Below are positions 48,546 to 58,467 of a stretch of 64,000 nt of DNA, one piece after another. Each line of letters opens with the position of its first letter. The first letter of the stretch is position 1. Source of the stretch: a bacterium HR28 (GTDB lineage Bacteria; Chloroflexota; Chloroflexia; Thermomicrobiales; Thermomicrobiaceae). A program made the position numbers and the translations under genes. Location of the stretch: positions 186,001-250,000 of the forward strand of contig BEIE01000003.1 of NCBI GenBank assembly GCA_002898255.1. Direction: 5' to 3'. Below the pieces are notes generated by a model, which was not told the DNA's origin, did not search any database, and saw nothing but the letters and a program-made list of their open reading frames with translations.

Positions 48546-48893
48546 GGAACTCCACCCGGGACTGCTCTTTGTCCCTATCGCAGCCTACCAGAGGAGTCGC
48601 CTCGTGTCAAGCGTTGAGTGGGCTGAAAGATGAACAAGACATGGATTTCCCCAACAACCGGCAGAGACAACAAGTGCGTTCCGGGGGAGCGAGGATCACG
48701 GGAACCTCCTCGGTTACCGTTGAGCGAACTGTCTCTGATAAAGGATAAATGGTGAGCTGAAACTGTCCGCTTGTGCGCTGGACTTGCGTTCAGATGCACG
48801 GAGTCTTAGCATTCAGTGCTATGAAAAGGCACTTTCTCGCCGCTCTGATGCGGCGGATTGGCGCCAGACCACACTGGTGTCACCCCAAAGCGG

Positions 48894-49478
48894 TTAGAGC
48901 ATCCGTCCTGGTTGACGACGGGCGGCTTGCCGAAACGTTTCCACGTCTTTGCGAGCAAGACGGGCGATCTCCCGAGTCAATTCCTCGATGCGATCCAAAA
49001 CACTGGCAAGGTACTCATCGGGAGTGCCTGCTTCCACACCAGCGGTCGGATCCAAAGGATCTCGCCAAATTGCGACGGAACCCGTTTCGCTGTCGACGCG
49101 GAGGAGAGGGGCGAACGCGCTCGCATGCTCTTTGCGGTCGAGCCACCAAAGCCAGCCGACCCGAGGACGCAAATGTTCCTCGACCAAGTCGAGGACTGCG
49201 CTCTCCGCTTGAACTGCGACAAACCGAGCGCGCAGGTTACGCCAGGTGACTCGTTCCGCGGGGAGAGGCTGCGGGAGGAGCAGATTGAAGCCATGCAAGG
49301 CTGCAGTGAGCGTCTTCAGTGCCTGGTCAATGACTGCGCAGGTCGCTGACTCGGCGAGCGAAGGCCGGTGTGTTCGCAGTGCATCGACGACGAGCGTCAG
49401 TTGATCGCGGGCGCCCGCCAAGCGTAAGGCAATTTGCGTCTCATTCGGCAGCTTGAGAATGGCCGGATCGTCTGTCAC
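48894..49478 (-). CDS. Hypothetical protein
   Basis: 194-aa intact ORF with protein-like composition; no family recognised. Confidence 0.65.
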   Translation of the reverse strand: MTDDPAILKLPNETQIALRLAGARDQLTLVVDALRTHRPSLAESATCAVIDQALKTLTAALHGFNLLLPQPLPAERVTWRNLRARFVAVQAESAVLDLVEEHLRPRVGWLWWLDRKEHASAFAPLLRVDSETGSVAIWRDPLDPTAGVEAGTPDEYLASVLDRIEELTREIARLARKDVETFRQAARRQPGRML

Positions 49479-49830
49479 GAATCTCAGCTCCTACTCACAC
49501 ATGCTCAGTATGTCCGAGAGCCGTGCGGGATACAAGAGATTCTGACCGTACCCTATCATCGAGGTTCTGCCTGCACCGGGTACGTGACGCGCGATCCAGC
49601 CTGCGCCAGATGGAAACGTCCTTCACTCATCCAGATGGTCAAACGAGAGGAGGTTCTGGATGCGCACGAAAGTGCCGTGAAATCCAGTGATCCCTCTTCA
49701 CGCTGTTGTGTTTCTGGCGCTGTAGAGAGATGGATCGGTGCATGACGGAAGCGCCTGTTCCCTTGGCTGCGTACAGGCGCTTCTTCCGAGAGCAATTCGA
49801 TCTCGTTCCAATACCAGAATGTCAACACTC

Positions 49831-49859
49831 TTGACGAGGCGGAACAACTTGCCTACGAT
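49831..49859 (+). promoter_or_regulatory. Candidate sigma70-type promoter of the two-component operon
   Basis: TTGACG-17-TACGAT. Confidence 0.45.
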
Positions 49860-49932
49860 GAAAGTGCTGCGGGTCAGGTCGACGAATGACGGTTAGCAGT
49901 GCCCGAGTTTATTGGGCAGTGAGGGTGGAGCT

Positions 49933-50631
49933 ATGGGTAAGCGGCTCGTACTCGTCGTCGACGACGACCCGTCGATCCAACGACTCCTGCGCGCAGCGCT
50001 TACCTTGCGAGGGTACAGCGTTGTGGTCGCAGGAACCGCGAAAGGCGCGCTCGAGGCGCTGGATCGGCATGAACCCGATCTTGTGCTTTTGGACATTATC
50101 CTCCCGGACCGCAGCGGATTTGAGGTCCTTCAGGATATCCGCGCGCGAAGCACGATTCCAATCATCTTGATCAGTGCACGGGTCGCCCCGGAAGACCGTG
50201 TCTTGGGACTGGAACTAGGGGCCGACGATTATGTGACGAAGCCGTTTCACCTCGACGAACTTCTGGCCCGGATCGCTGCGGTTCTTCGTAGGGCATGCCG
50301 CAACACACCACAGCAGACGGTTCTTCACTATGATCACGTGACGATCGATCTCCAGAATCGGCGCGTCTACGTCGATGGCCAGGAAGTTCGCCTCAGTCGA
50401 ACGGAGTGGGCACTCCTCGAGCAGCTCGCGCGGAATCCCGGCCGTGTCATGCGGCATGCTGAGCTCCTCAGCCACGTGTGGGGACCGGAGTTCGTGCGCG
50501 AGACGTACTATCTGCGTACGTGGGTCAGTCGCCTGCGTTCGAAGCTCCGAGACGAGGAGCCACATCGAGTCATCGTGACCCGACCCGGACTTGGATATCA
50601 GCTGGCCGAACCCCCAGCAGTATCCGCTTGA
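49933..50631 (+). CDS. Response regulator, OmpR/PhoB family
   Basis: VLVVDDDPSIQRLLRAAL, LLDIILPDRSGFEVL, winged helix LSRTEWALLEQLARNPGRVMRHAELLSHVWGPEF. Confidence 0.95.
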   Translation: MGKRLVLVVDDDPSIQRLLRAALTLRGYSVVVAGTAKGALEALDRHEPDLVLLDIILPDRSGFEVLQDIRARSTIPIILISARVAPEDRVLGLELGADDYVTKPFHLDELLARIAAVLRRACRNTPQQTVLHYDHVTIDLQNRRVYVDGQEVRLSRTEWALLEQLARNPGRVMRHAELLSHVWGPEFVRETYYLRTWVSRLRSKLRDEEPHRVIVTRPGLGYQLAEPPAVSA

Positions 50632-50737
50632 GGCCCGCAGGCGTTGTGCCGGGACAGCCCACATGCGGGACCGTCTCGGTACGCCGTCCCTCTTCACGAT
50701 AAAAGAGCGATGGCCGCATACCAGGTGGGGGTACGGG

Positions 50738-51868
50738 ATGGGAGGAAGTCGCCGAGATCATCAAGAGTGGCGCCTTCTCCGGCAAATTGTTGTTCAACTG
50801 CCAGAGGCGGTCGTGGTGGCGGTTCGGGAACCGGAATCGGTCATCCTTGTAAACCGGCAGGTTTCTCAGTTGCTCGGGTGGAACGTTGTACCGCCGCTTT
50901 CGCTGCGACGCTTTGTGACAGCAAACACACGCCGGACACTCGACGGACGGCCGCTCTCACTCGAGGAGATCCCGCTTGTCCGTGCGCTCCGATACGGCGA
51001 GGTCATTCGCCAGCGTGAGATCCTGCTCGAGCGTTCTGATGGTCGCTCGGTGACGTGTCTCGTGAATGCGGCCCCGCTGTTCCTGAACCGCCGCAAACAG
51101 TTCGGTGCTATCGCGGTTTTTCAGGACATCACCAGCCGTGCAAGCGAGCAGCGTCTGCGCGAGGAACTCTTTACCTTTGTCTCGCATGAACTGCGTACTC
51201 CCTTGACGGTCGTCGAAGGGATTGCTCAGCTTCTCGTGACTAATTGGGAAGAGCTGAGTGTCGAGGAACGCGCGACACTGCTACGAGATCTCCTGACTGC
51301 CACTCGTTCCTTGCGGGACATGCTCGAGCGCATGCTCCAACTGGCGGAACTGCAGAAGGCAGGTACACAGCAGATGAGAATTTCCACTCTGGTTACCGAT
51401 CTTGTGTCCGCAGTGCTACGGGAACTGGCCGACGAGCTTGCGCCGTTTCGAGTGGAGGTTCAGGTCCCTCCTGATTTGACGGTCGATATCGTCCCCTTGC
51501 ACGTGGTGCAAGCCTTGCGGAGCGTCATCCACAACGCTGCCAAATACAGCCCTCCCGGGGAGCGGATCGAGATCGGGGCGTATCGGGAAGGTGCAGAGGT
51601 TCGTATCCAGATCCGGGATTATGGGCCAGGCGTCGAGCCCGAACTCTATTCGCGTCTCTTCCAGCCGTTCCAACGTGGACGTTCTCACGGGAAACCCGGA
51701 CTCGGTCTTGGCCTCTACCAGGCCAAGTTGCTTGTCGAAGCCAACGGGGGTCGCATCTGGCACGAAGCACCAGGAGGGCAAGGCGCTGTATTCGTCTTGG
51801 CGTTCCCCGAGCGATCAAGCAGCACAACCGACCAGAGTGACGCCCCGATCCCGCACCACGTCGGATGA
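50738..51868 (+). CDS. PAS-domain sensor histidine kinase
   Basis: FVSHELRTPLTVVEGIAQLL (H-box), VIHNAAKYSPPG (N-box), DYGPGVEPE, GLGLGLYQAKLLVEANGG. Confidence 0.93.
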   Translation: MGGSRRDHQEWRLLRQIVVQLPEAVVVAVREPESVILVNRQVSQLLGWNVVPPLSLRRFVTANTRRTLDGRPLSLEEIPLVRALRYGEVIRQREILLERSDGRSVTCLVNAAPLFLNRRKQFGAIAVFQDITSRASEQRLREELFTFVSHELRTPLTVVEGIAQLLVTNWEELSVEERATLLRDLLTATRSLRDMLERMLQLAELQKAGTQQMRISTLVTDLVSAVLRELADELAPFRVEVQVPPDLTVDIVPLHVVQALRSVIHNAAKYSPPGERIEIGAYREGAEVRIQIRDYGPGVEPELYSRLFQPFQRGRSHGKPGLGLGLYQAKLLVEANGGRIWHEAPGGQGAVFVLAFPERSSSTTDQSDAPIPHHVG

Positions 51869-52087
51869 GAGTCGCTGGAGGAGGCGGTGACGTAGCTCGG
51901 ACAGGGCATCCGACGCGCACCGGCCACAACCAGTGAGAAACACATACCCCTGTGTTGTTGCCACCAGACCGACTGCGACCCACTGGCTGGGAGCAGGTTG
52001 CGTGACGTAGTATCGGAGCGTCCACGGACCAACAACGTCCTCGCGCCACTCCTCAGTGCGCTGGTGCGATTGCAACCGGGTTTCCAT
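51815..52087 (-). CDS. Small hypothetical protein, antisense overlap with the kinase 3' end
   Basis: 90 aa; GGGAGGGAG Shine-Dalgarno-like sequence 5' of the ATG; 54-nt overlap with the kinase gene. Confidence 0.4.
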   Translation of the reverse strand: METRLQSHQRTEEWREDVVGPWTLRYYVTQPAPSQWVAVGLVATTQGYVFLTGCGRCASDALSELRHRLLQRLSSDVVRDRGVTLVGCAA

Positions 52088-52292
52088 TGGACACTCCCTC
52101 CCGCGGGGAATCTCCCGCTGCTTCTAGAGTAGTCCGTTGGGCGGCTTCTCGTGTTACAGCATCGTGACAGAAGATGAGCAGTCGGTTGCCAAGGAATCGG
52201 TGCAGTGTGCACAGTCGCAAGCGGCGCGTTGCGGGAGGAGACGCGAGGGCTCATACTTGGGCCTAAGGACGAGAGGAAGGTGGCTTGAGGCC

Positions 52293-53198
52293 GTGGTTGC
52301 CCGTGCGCGAGTTCGTGAGACTACGCTCCTTGTCGGGGCTGCAACCGATCCTGGTCCCGTTCGAGAGCAGAACGAAGATGCGGTCCTCGTGGTCGACCCG
52401 ACCAGTCCGGAGGCGCAAGAGAACGGTGTTCTCTTAGCTGTCGCCGATGGGATGGGGGGCTATCGCGGAGGAGAAGTTGCTGCGCAGATGGCCGTGGAAA
52501 CGCTCCGTGAGCACTTCTTTGCGTCACCAGTTCCGCCCACGGAGGTCGCGAAACGGCTCGAGGAGGCGTTTCGTTTGGCGAACGAGCGGATCTTCCGCGA
52601 ATGGGAGCCACACGGTGAGACCAACTTGATGGGGACAACCTTGGTCGCGGCAGTGATCCGCGGCGAGAACCTGACCGTGGCAAATGTCGGTGACAGTCGT
52701 GCCTATCTAATTCGTGCTCGTCGCCCAACGCAGATTACTCGCGACCATTCGTTGGTCGCTGAACAGGTGGAAGCGGGCCTGTTGACACAAGAAGAGGCGC
52801 GGGGGAGTGCCTATCGGAACGTCATTACGCGTGCGCTTGGTTATCGACCGAAAGTGGACGTCGATGTCTTCGAGCTCCGTTTGATGAGTGACGACCGCAT
52901 TGTCCTCACGTCGGATGGTGTTCACGATGTCCTGAGTGACGAGGAACTCGCAGCAATCGCGCTGTCTGCGGAACCAGAGCGGGCAGCGCGGATGTTGGTC
53001 GAGCGCGCGCTCGAACAGGGCAGTCAGGACAACGCCTCCGCCATTGTTGCGTGGCTCAAGCCGGCGACGACCACAGTCGAGGCGGAGGCGGAACGTCACG
53101 AGGCTGGCAATCGTTGGATTGTCGCATTGATCGTCATTGGCTTACTCGTGTTCATTGCAATCGTCGGGGTGATCCTGAGCCTGGGTTACGGTGGATGA
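52293..53198 (+). CDS. PP2C-family Ser/Thr protein phosphatase
   Basis: GAATDPGPVREQNEDAVLV, LLAVADGMGGYRGGEVAAQ, NVGDSRAYLI, LTSDGVHDVL; C-terminal TM segment. Confidence 0.95.
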   Translation: MVARARVRETTLLVGAATDPGPVREQNEDAVLVVDPTSPEAQENGVLLAVADGMGGYRGGEVAAQMAVETLREHFFASPVPPTEVAKRLEEAFRLANERIFREWEPHGETNLMGTTLVAAVIRGENLTVANVGDSRAYLIRARRPTQITRDHSLVAEQVEAGLLTQEEARGSAYRNVITRALGYRPKVDVDVFELRLMSDDRIVLTSDGVHDVLSDEELAAIALSAEPERAARMLVERALEQGSQDNASAIVAWLKPATTTVEAEAERHEAGNRWIVALIVIGLLVFIAIVGVILSLGYGG

Positions 53199-54070
53199 GA
53201 ACCATTATTGATGCTCACGTGCATATCTTTCCTCCCGAAATCGTCCAGCGACGGGCCGAATTCTGCCAGCGAGATCGATGGTTCGCCGAACTGTATTCGG
53301 ATCCTCGCGCGCGTCTCGCAACGGCAGAGGATCTTGTCGCTTCGATGAACGAGGCTGGAATTACGGTCTCCATTGCTGCCGGCTTTCCCTGGTCGGACCC
53401 TGGACTCTGCGCGTATCACAATGAGTACCTGGCCGAGGTTGCACAACGGAGCGCTGGCCGTATCGCATGGCTAGCAACAGTTGTGCCGCATCAGCGGCAG
53501 GCAGCAAGTGAAGCGGAGCGCTGTTTCCAACGCGGAGCGAGCGGAGTTGGAGAACTCAATGCGGATGCTCAGGGGTTCGCCTGGGATGAACCTGAGGCAC
53601 TCAGTGACCTCGTTGAAAGCTGTATTGCCGCACGCCGTCCTATTATGGCGCACGTGAGCGAGCCACTCGGTCACCACTATGCTGGCAAGGGAACCGCATG
53701 GCCACAGCGTTTTGTGCGATTCCTCGAGCGCTTTCCTGACGTGACAGTGGTGGCGGCACATTGGGGCGGTGGACTCCCCTTCTATGAGTTGATGCCTGAA
53801 GTGGCAAGGGCGACAAGCAACGTCGTCTACGATTCTGCGGCGAGCACGTACTTGTACCGGTTTCGCGTGTTCCGCCTGGTTGTCGATCTCGTTGGCCCGC
53901 AGCGTGTGCTGTTTGCGAGCGACTATCCGGTATTGCGGCAGAAACGCTTCCTGGGGCGCGTACAGAGTGAAGGCAGTCTAACCGAGTCGGAGCTCCGAGC
54001 AGTGCTGGCCGAGAATGCCCAGCGCATCTACGGCTTACAGCTGCCGCTCGTCGAGGAGCGCGACACGTGA
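53195..54070 (+). CDS. Amidohydrolase / TIM-barrel metal-dependent hydrolase
   Basis: MRTIIDAHVHIFPPE, VVAAHWGGGLPFYEL, VLFASDYPVLRQ. Confidence 0.88.
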   Translation: MRTIIDAHVHIFPPEIVQRRAEFCQRDRWFAELYSDPRARLATAEDLVASMNEAGITVSIAAGFPWSDPGLCAYHNEYLAEVAQRSAGRIAWLATVVPHQRQAASEAERCFQRGASGVGELNADAQGFAWDEPEALSDLVESCIAARRPIMAHVSEPLGHHYAGKGTAWPQRFVRFLERFPDVTVVAAHWGGGLPFYELMPEVARATSNVVYDSAASTYLYRFRVFRLVVDLVGPQRVLFASDYPVLRQKRFLGRVQSEGSLTESELRAVLAENAQRIYGLQLPLVEERDT

Positions 54071-54642
54071 TTCGAGGTCTCCGCGGCACACTGGTGAGTA
54101 AGCGACCGGGTGAAGTGCTCGTCGATGTTCAAGGTGTCATCTTCCGCGTGCAGACATCGGCGACGACCTTGCAGGAGCTTGGTGACCCTGGGGAACCGAT
54201 CTCGCTGGTGACCCACCTGATGGTTCGCGAAGAGGAACTTGCTCTCTACGGTTTTGCGACGGAAACCGAGCTGGAACTCTTTCTCTCGTTGCTCGGGGTG
54301 AGCGGGGTGGGACCACGAGGGGCGTTGAGCGTCTTGTCTCTGGCGCCGCCGGAACGGATTGCGGAGTGGATCCGCGAGGAACAGGTAGACCAACTCGCGC
54401 GTGCGCCAGGAGTCGGACGTAAGACGGCAAGCCGGATCGTGTTAGAGCTCCGTGGACGACTTCCGTCACTGGTTCCATCGAGCGGAGTGGACGAGCTCGA
54501 CCGCGAGCTTCTGGCGGCACTCCAAGCGCTCGGCTATACCGCCCAGGAGGCACGCATGGCTGCAGCACAGCCGGACGTCCGAGCTGCAGAAACACTTGAA
54601 CAGCGAATCCTCGCTGCGCTTCGCCACCTGGCTCCATCTTGA
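54067..54642 (+). CDS. ruvA: Holliday junction branch migration protein RuvA
   Basis: MIRGLRGTLVSKRPGEVLVDVQGVIFRV, LFLSLLGVSGVGPRGALSVLS, PGVGRKTASRIVLELRGRL. Confidence 0.96.
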   Translation: MIRGLRGTLVSKRPGEVLVDVQGVIFRVQTSATTLQELGDPGEPISLVTHLMVREEELALYGFATETELELFLSLLGVSGVGPRGALSVLSLAPPERIAEWIREEQVDQLARAPGVGRKTASRIVLELRGRLPSLVPSSGVDELDRELLAALQALGYTAQEARMAAAQPDVRAAETLEQRILAALRHLAPS

Positions 54643-54645
54643 CGA

Positions 54646-55992
54646 TTATTGGGGTGGTACTCGTTCCAGTCGCTGTTCGATCGCAGCGGCATGTGCTGGT
54701 AGGCCTTCAGCCTGAGCCAGTTGCATGGCGGGAACACCCAGTCGCTCCAGCGCCTCGGGCGAGACAGCAATCACACTCGTGACTTTGAGGAACGTCTCGA
54801 CCGTCACCGGCGAGGCGAACCGAGCGGTCGCCCCCGTCGGCATGACGTGGCTCGGCCCAGCTGTGTAGTCGCCGATCACCTCAGGCGAGGTTTCACCGAG
54901 GAACACGCCGCCAGCGTTGCGGACGCGATCGAGATAGCGCCAGGGTTCCCGTATTGACAGACACAGGTGTTCCGGCGCAAAGAGGTTCGCCAGTTCAAAA
55001 GCCTGCTCCAAATCGGGGACGATGACGATCGCTCCGTTGCGTTCGAGCGCACTCCGCGCGATGTCGGCCGATTCGAGACGTGCAAGCTGTCGCTCAATTT
55101 CGTCGATCGTCGCGCGAGCGAGACGAGGATCGGTAGTGATCAGAATAGCGCTGGCGAGCGGGTCGTGCTCGGCTTGCGCCAGGAGATCGGCTGCGCAGAG
55201 TGCGGGATGGGCAGAGTCATCAGCGATGACCAGGGTCTCTGTGGGGCCGGGAAGCTGGTCGATCCCAACCTCGCCGTAAACGAGCCGCTTGGCGAGCACA
55301 ACAAAGAGGTTTCCTGGGCCAGCGACGATGTCCACTTTGGGAATCGACTCGGTCCCGAAGGCCATCGCGGCGATCGCTTGTGCACCTCCGAGCCTGTAGA
55401 CAGAACGAATGCCAAGGAGATGTGCTGCCGCGGCGACGATCGGTGCGATCCGCCCATCCCGTCCTGGTGGGGTGCAGACGATGAGCTCACGAACGCCAGC
55501 GAGCTGTGCCGGGATAGCAGTCATAAGCAACGAGGAAGGAAGCGGCGCTCGGCCACCTGGAACATAGATGCCAACACGATCGACAGGGCGAACAAGCTGT
55601 CCAAACGCACCATCGCGATCGAACTCGATCCAGGAACGCCGAAGCGTCCGCTGGTGGAAGCGCTCGATACGGTCGCGCGCGAAGCGAAGTGCTGTGAGCA
55701 CATCCGCTGGCACTGTGGCAGCGGCCCTGACAAGTTCATCCTCCGGTACACGAAAGTCCTCGACGAGGATGCCGTCGAAGGCGAGCGTGAATCGTCGGAG
55801 AGCATTGTCCCTCTCTTCACGCACAGCTGTGATGATCCGCTCGACGACCTGAAGCGGTGAGAGCTCCGCACCGAACACGGAGCGAATGCGTTCGCGTACT
55901 GGATCAGGGAGCTCGCTTGGCAGCTGACGCGGACGTCCCAAGAAGGCCCGCGCAGCATGGAGATCCTCGAAAAGCCGGATCACGCCCGTCAT
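54646..55992 (-). CDS. hisD: Histidinol dehydrogenase
   Basis: VDRVGIYVPGGRAPLPSSLLMTAIPAQLAGV, DIVAGPGNLFVVLAKRLVYGEVGIDQLPGPTETLVIAD, YTAGPSHVMPTG. Confidence 0.97.
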   Translation of the reverse strand: MTGVIRLFEDLHAARAFLGRPRQLPSELPDPVRERIRSVFGAELSPLQVVERIITAVREERDNALRRFTLAFDGILVEDFRVPEDELVRAAATVPADVLTALRFARDRIERFHQRTLRRSWIEFDRDGAFGQLVRPVDRVGIYVPGGRAPLPSSLLMTAIPAQLAGVRELIVCTPPGRDGRIAPIVAAAAHLLGIRSVYRLGGAQAIAAMAFGTESIPKVDIVAGPGNLFVVLAKRLVYGEVGIDQLPGPTETLVIADDSAHPALCAADLLAQAEHDPLASAILITTDPRLARATIDEIERQLARLESADIARSALERNGAIVIVPDLEQAFELANLFAPEHLCLSIREPWRYLDRVRNAGGVFLGETSPEVIGDYTAGPSHVMPTGATARFASPVTVETFLKVTSVIAVSPEALERLGVPAMQLAQAEGLPAHAAAIEQRLERVPPQ

Positions 55993-57008
55993 GCTCCCTC
56001 CTCCAGAGCTCGACAAAGCCGCTCGAACGCGAACGACCGGGAATCGAACACGTAGTCAGGCGACGTAACGGTGATGCCAGTACTGCCAGCCAGCCGCAAG
56101 TGATCCACCGCTTCCAGCAAGAGGTGAGCAGGAACGATGATCGTGACCTCATACCATCCAGAGCGAGTGTCTCCCGATTTCGGGTAGACGCGGGCGACCG
56201 TCGGCCCGAGTTCACCAGTGGTCGCAACATGAGCAGTGACATGGCGGACGACGTCCTCTTCGTCGTGGCCGCGGATGTTCGCCGTGATGAGGCGATAACG
56301 CCGTGAGCGAAGGCGAGCCTCGATGAGCTCGATCACGATGCGGGCGCGCTCGAGCTTCTCAGGCGTGTGGCAGAGCGATTTCCGGCTGGCGATGAGACAC
56401 GCCTGAGCGCGGAGGATGACGCCACCTTCCAAAACGCGGAGCCGGTTCTCGCGGAGCGTGACACCGGTCTCGGTCAGATCAGCAATGAGATCAGCATATC
56501 CGAGGGCTGGCGCGACCTCTAGTGCGCCATGCCCTTCAACGAGCGTAAAGTAATGGACGCCATTGCGAAGCAAGAACTCCCTTGTGAGATTAGGGAACTT
56601 TGTTGCAACCCGTAACGTGCGGCCACGGCGTTTCCACTCGACTGCAAGATCAGCCAGGTCGGCGATCGTCGTCACGTCGAGCCAACTCTCCGGCACGGCC
56701 AACACCAGCTCGCAACGGCGAAATCCGAGATCCTCCATGACCACGAGGACGTCTGGATCGTCTCCTGCCAACTCGGCAACGAGGTCGTACCCGGTGATGC
56801 CGAGGTCAGCCCCGCCGGTCGCAACCTGCTGCACTATGTCAGCAGTGCGCTGGAACAGCACCTCGATCCCATCAATACCCGACAGTCGGCCGACGTACTG
56901 CCGGGGATTGGGGCGCCAGACACTGAGCCCGGCACCTTCCAAGAAGCGGAGGGTCGCTTCCTCATAAGCACCTTTTGAAGCGATAGCGAGCCGCAACGGT
57001 TCACTCAT
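55989..57008 (-). CDS. hisG: ATP phosphoribosyltransferase
   Basis: LRLAIASKGAYEEATLRFLEGAGL, DIVQQVATGGADLGITGYDL, PNLTREFLLRNGVHYFTLVEGHGALEVAPALGYADLIADLTETG; the ORF opens at 57725. Confidence 0.93.
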   Translation of the reverse strand: MSEPLRLAIASKGAYEEATLRFLEGAGLSVWRPNPRQYVGRLSGIDGIEVLFQRTADIVQQVATGGADLGITGYDLVAELAGDDPDVLVVMEDLGFRRCELVLAVPESWLDVTTIADLADLAVEWKRRGRTLRVATKFPNLTREFLLRNGVHYFTLVEGHGALEVAPALGYADLIADLTETGVTLRENRLRVLEGGVILRAQACLIASRKSLCHTPEKLERARIVIELIEARLRSRRYRLITANIRGHDEEDVVRHVTAHVATTGELGPTVARVYPKSGDTRSGWYEVTIIVPAHLLLEAVDHLRLAGSTGITVTSPDYVFDSRSFAFERLCRALEEGA

Positions 57009-58467
57009 CGGTCTCTCGTTCCTCATTCGAGCGAAGGTCCCAATGCTGGACGGAGCCGGAAACGTCAACGACGAGCAACTGGATGAATCCACGTCGACGA
57101 GCGTAGCGGCGATTCGCGGAGACCGAACGCTGCCGCACGTCGAGTTCAACAACTGCTCCTTGTGCACGAAGTGCTTCCGCGACCTGTTCGGCTCGTGCGA
57201 GCGCCTCTGGCTGGGCTGCTGCCACGAGCAGGCGCGGTGCTGCCGGGACGTCCGGAAGGGACGCCAGATCAGCGATACGTTCCAGCCCACCAGAGAAACC
57301 ACACGCGGGTAAGGGAGCCCGTGCGCCCAACAGTTGGGCGAGATCGTCGTATCGTCCGCCGCCGCAGAGTTGACGGCCGAGATCGTTCTCAGGATAGACC
57401 TCAAAGAGGATGCCGGTGTAGTAGTGGAGACCACGTGCCATACCTGGGCTGAGAACGATCTGCTGTGAGGCGACGCCGTACGCGGCAAGAAGCTCGAGCA
57501 AATCATCGATCTGACGCAGTGGGGTTGCATCGAGCTCGTAGCGTGCGATGACCCGATGGAGCTCGGGAAGGACATCATCAGGTGGGCCGGAAATGGAAGC
57601 AAGTTCTCGGACGAAAGCGAAAGCATGACGGAGTGCCTGTTGATCCGCGCTCCGCTCGAGTTTCGCCAGGACACCACGGACGATCTCGTCTGGTGCGCGG
57701 GAGCTGTTAGACGTTTGAATGCCAACTTCTTGGAGGAGTGTAAGGACGAGTCGCTCGAGTTCCTCGGGCTGCAAGGGGTGTAGCTTCTCCCGTAATTCCC
57801 TTGTCAGCTGGGCGACGTGGGCACTGCCGGTGAGCGCAGGGAGTTCCGCCTCGAGATCGACGTCTTGTCCTTTGCGCAGCCGTTCCATTGTCCAGAGAAG
57901 CCAGTCCCGCGCACGTTGACGGAGCGGTAAGCGCTGGAGAAAGTCGAGAACAATTCCGACATGCCCGAGCACGATCCGCGGGGCAATCCCGAGCGACTGG
58001 AGAATCTCGACTGCGAGATGGATCACTTCAGCGTCACCACTCGCGCCGGGTGCCCCGAGGAGTTCGCACCCCACCTCAGTGAACTGGCGCGTGCGACCCG
58101 CTTGGGGACGCTCGTACCGGAATACCGGCCCGGCATAAGCGAAACGTAGCGGGAGTGGATCATTCTGCCGGGCATCGACGTAATAGCGCAAGACCGACGC
58201 CGTGTGCTCTGGCCGCAACGCAATATCGCGATTCCGAAAGGAAAAAGCATAGAGTTGGGCGATACGTTCTGGGCCGGCCTTGCGGAGAAAAAGCTCGGTC
58301 GGTTCGAGGATCGGGGTCTCAATCACCTCGTACCCGTGGCGTTCGAGGATATGAAGGATACGCCGGAGAACGGCCTGGCGTCGTCGGAAAAGTGCTGGCC
58401 CCACATCCTGCATACCGCGCAGGCGTTCGAGGGGAGGAAGACTCTCAGGCGTTGAGTTCGATGTCAC
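57001..58467 (-). CDS. HisZ / histidyl-tRNA-synthetase-like protein
   Basis: GMQDVGPALFRRRQAVLRRILHILERHGYEVIETPILEPTELF, motif 2 VFRYERPQAGRTRQFTEVGCELLG, ARGLHYYTGILFE, plus a C-terminal anticodon-binding-like domain. Confidence 0.88.
   Translation of the reverse strand: MTSNSTPESLPPLERLRGMQDVGPALFRRRQAVLRRILHILERHGYEVIETPILEPTELFLRKAGPERIAQLYAFSFRNRDIALRPEHTASVLRYYVDARQNDPLPLRFAYAGPVFRYERPQAGRTRQFTEVGCELLGAPGASGDAEVIHLAVEILQSLGIAPRIVLGHVGIVLDFLQRLPLRQRARDWLLWTMERLRKGQDVDLEAELPALTGSAHVAQLTRELREKLHPLQPEELERLVLTLLQEVGIQTSNSSRAPDEIVRGVLAKLERSADQQALRHAFAFVRELASISGPPDDVLPELHRVIARYELDATPLRQIDDLLELLAAYGVASQQIVLSPGMARGLHYYTGILFEVYPENDLGRQLCGGGRYDDLAQLLGARAPLPACGFSGGLERIADLASLPDVPAAPRLLVAAAQPEALARAEQVAEALRAQGAVVELDVRQRSVSANRRYARRRGFIQLLVVDVSGSVQHWDLRSNEERETDE

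Noticed and set aside
48541-48580. Possible T-box core (minus-strand CGGGTGGAGTTCCATGG) upstream of ilvB
   Set aside because: Poor match to the T-box consensus; the leader peptide with alternative hairpins explains the region better.
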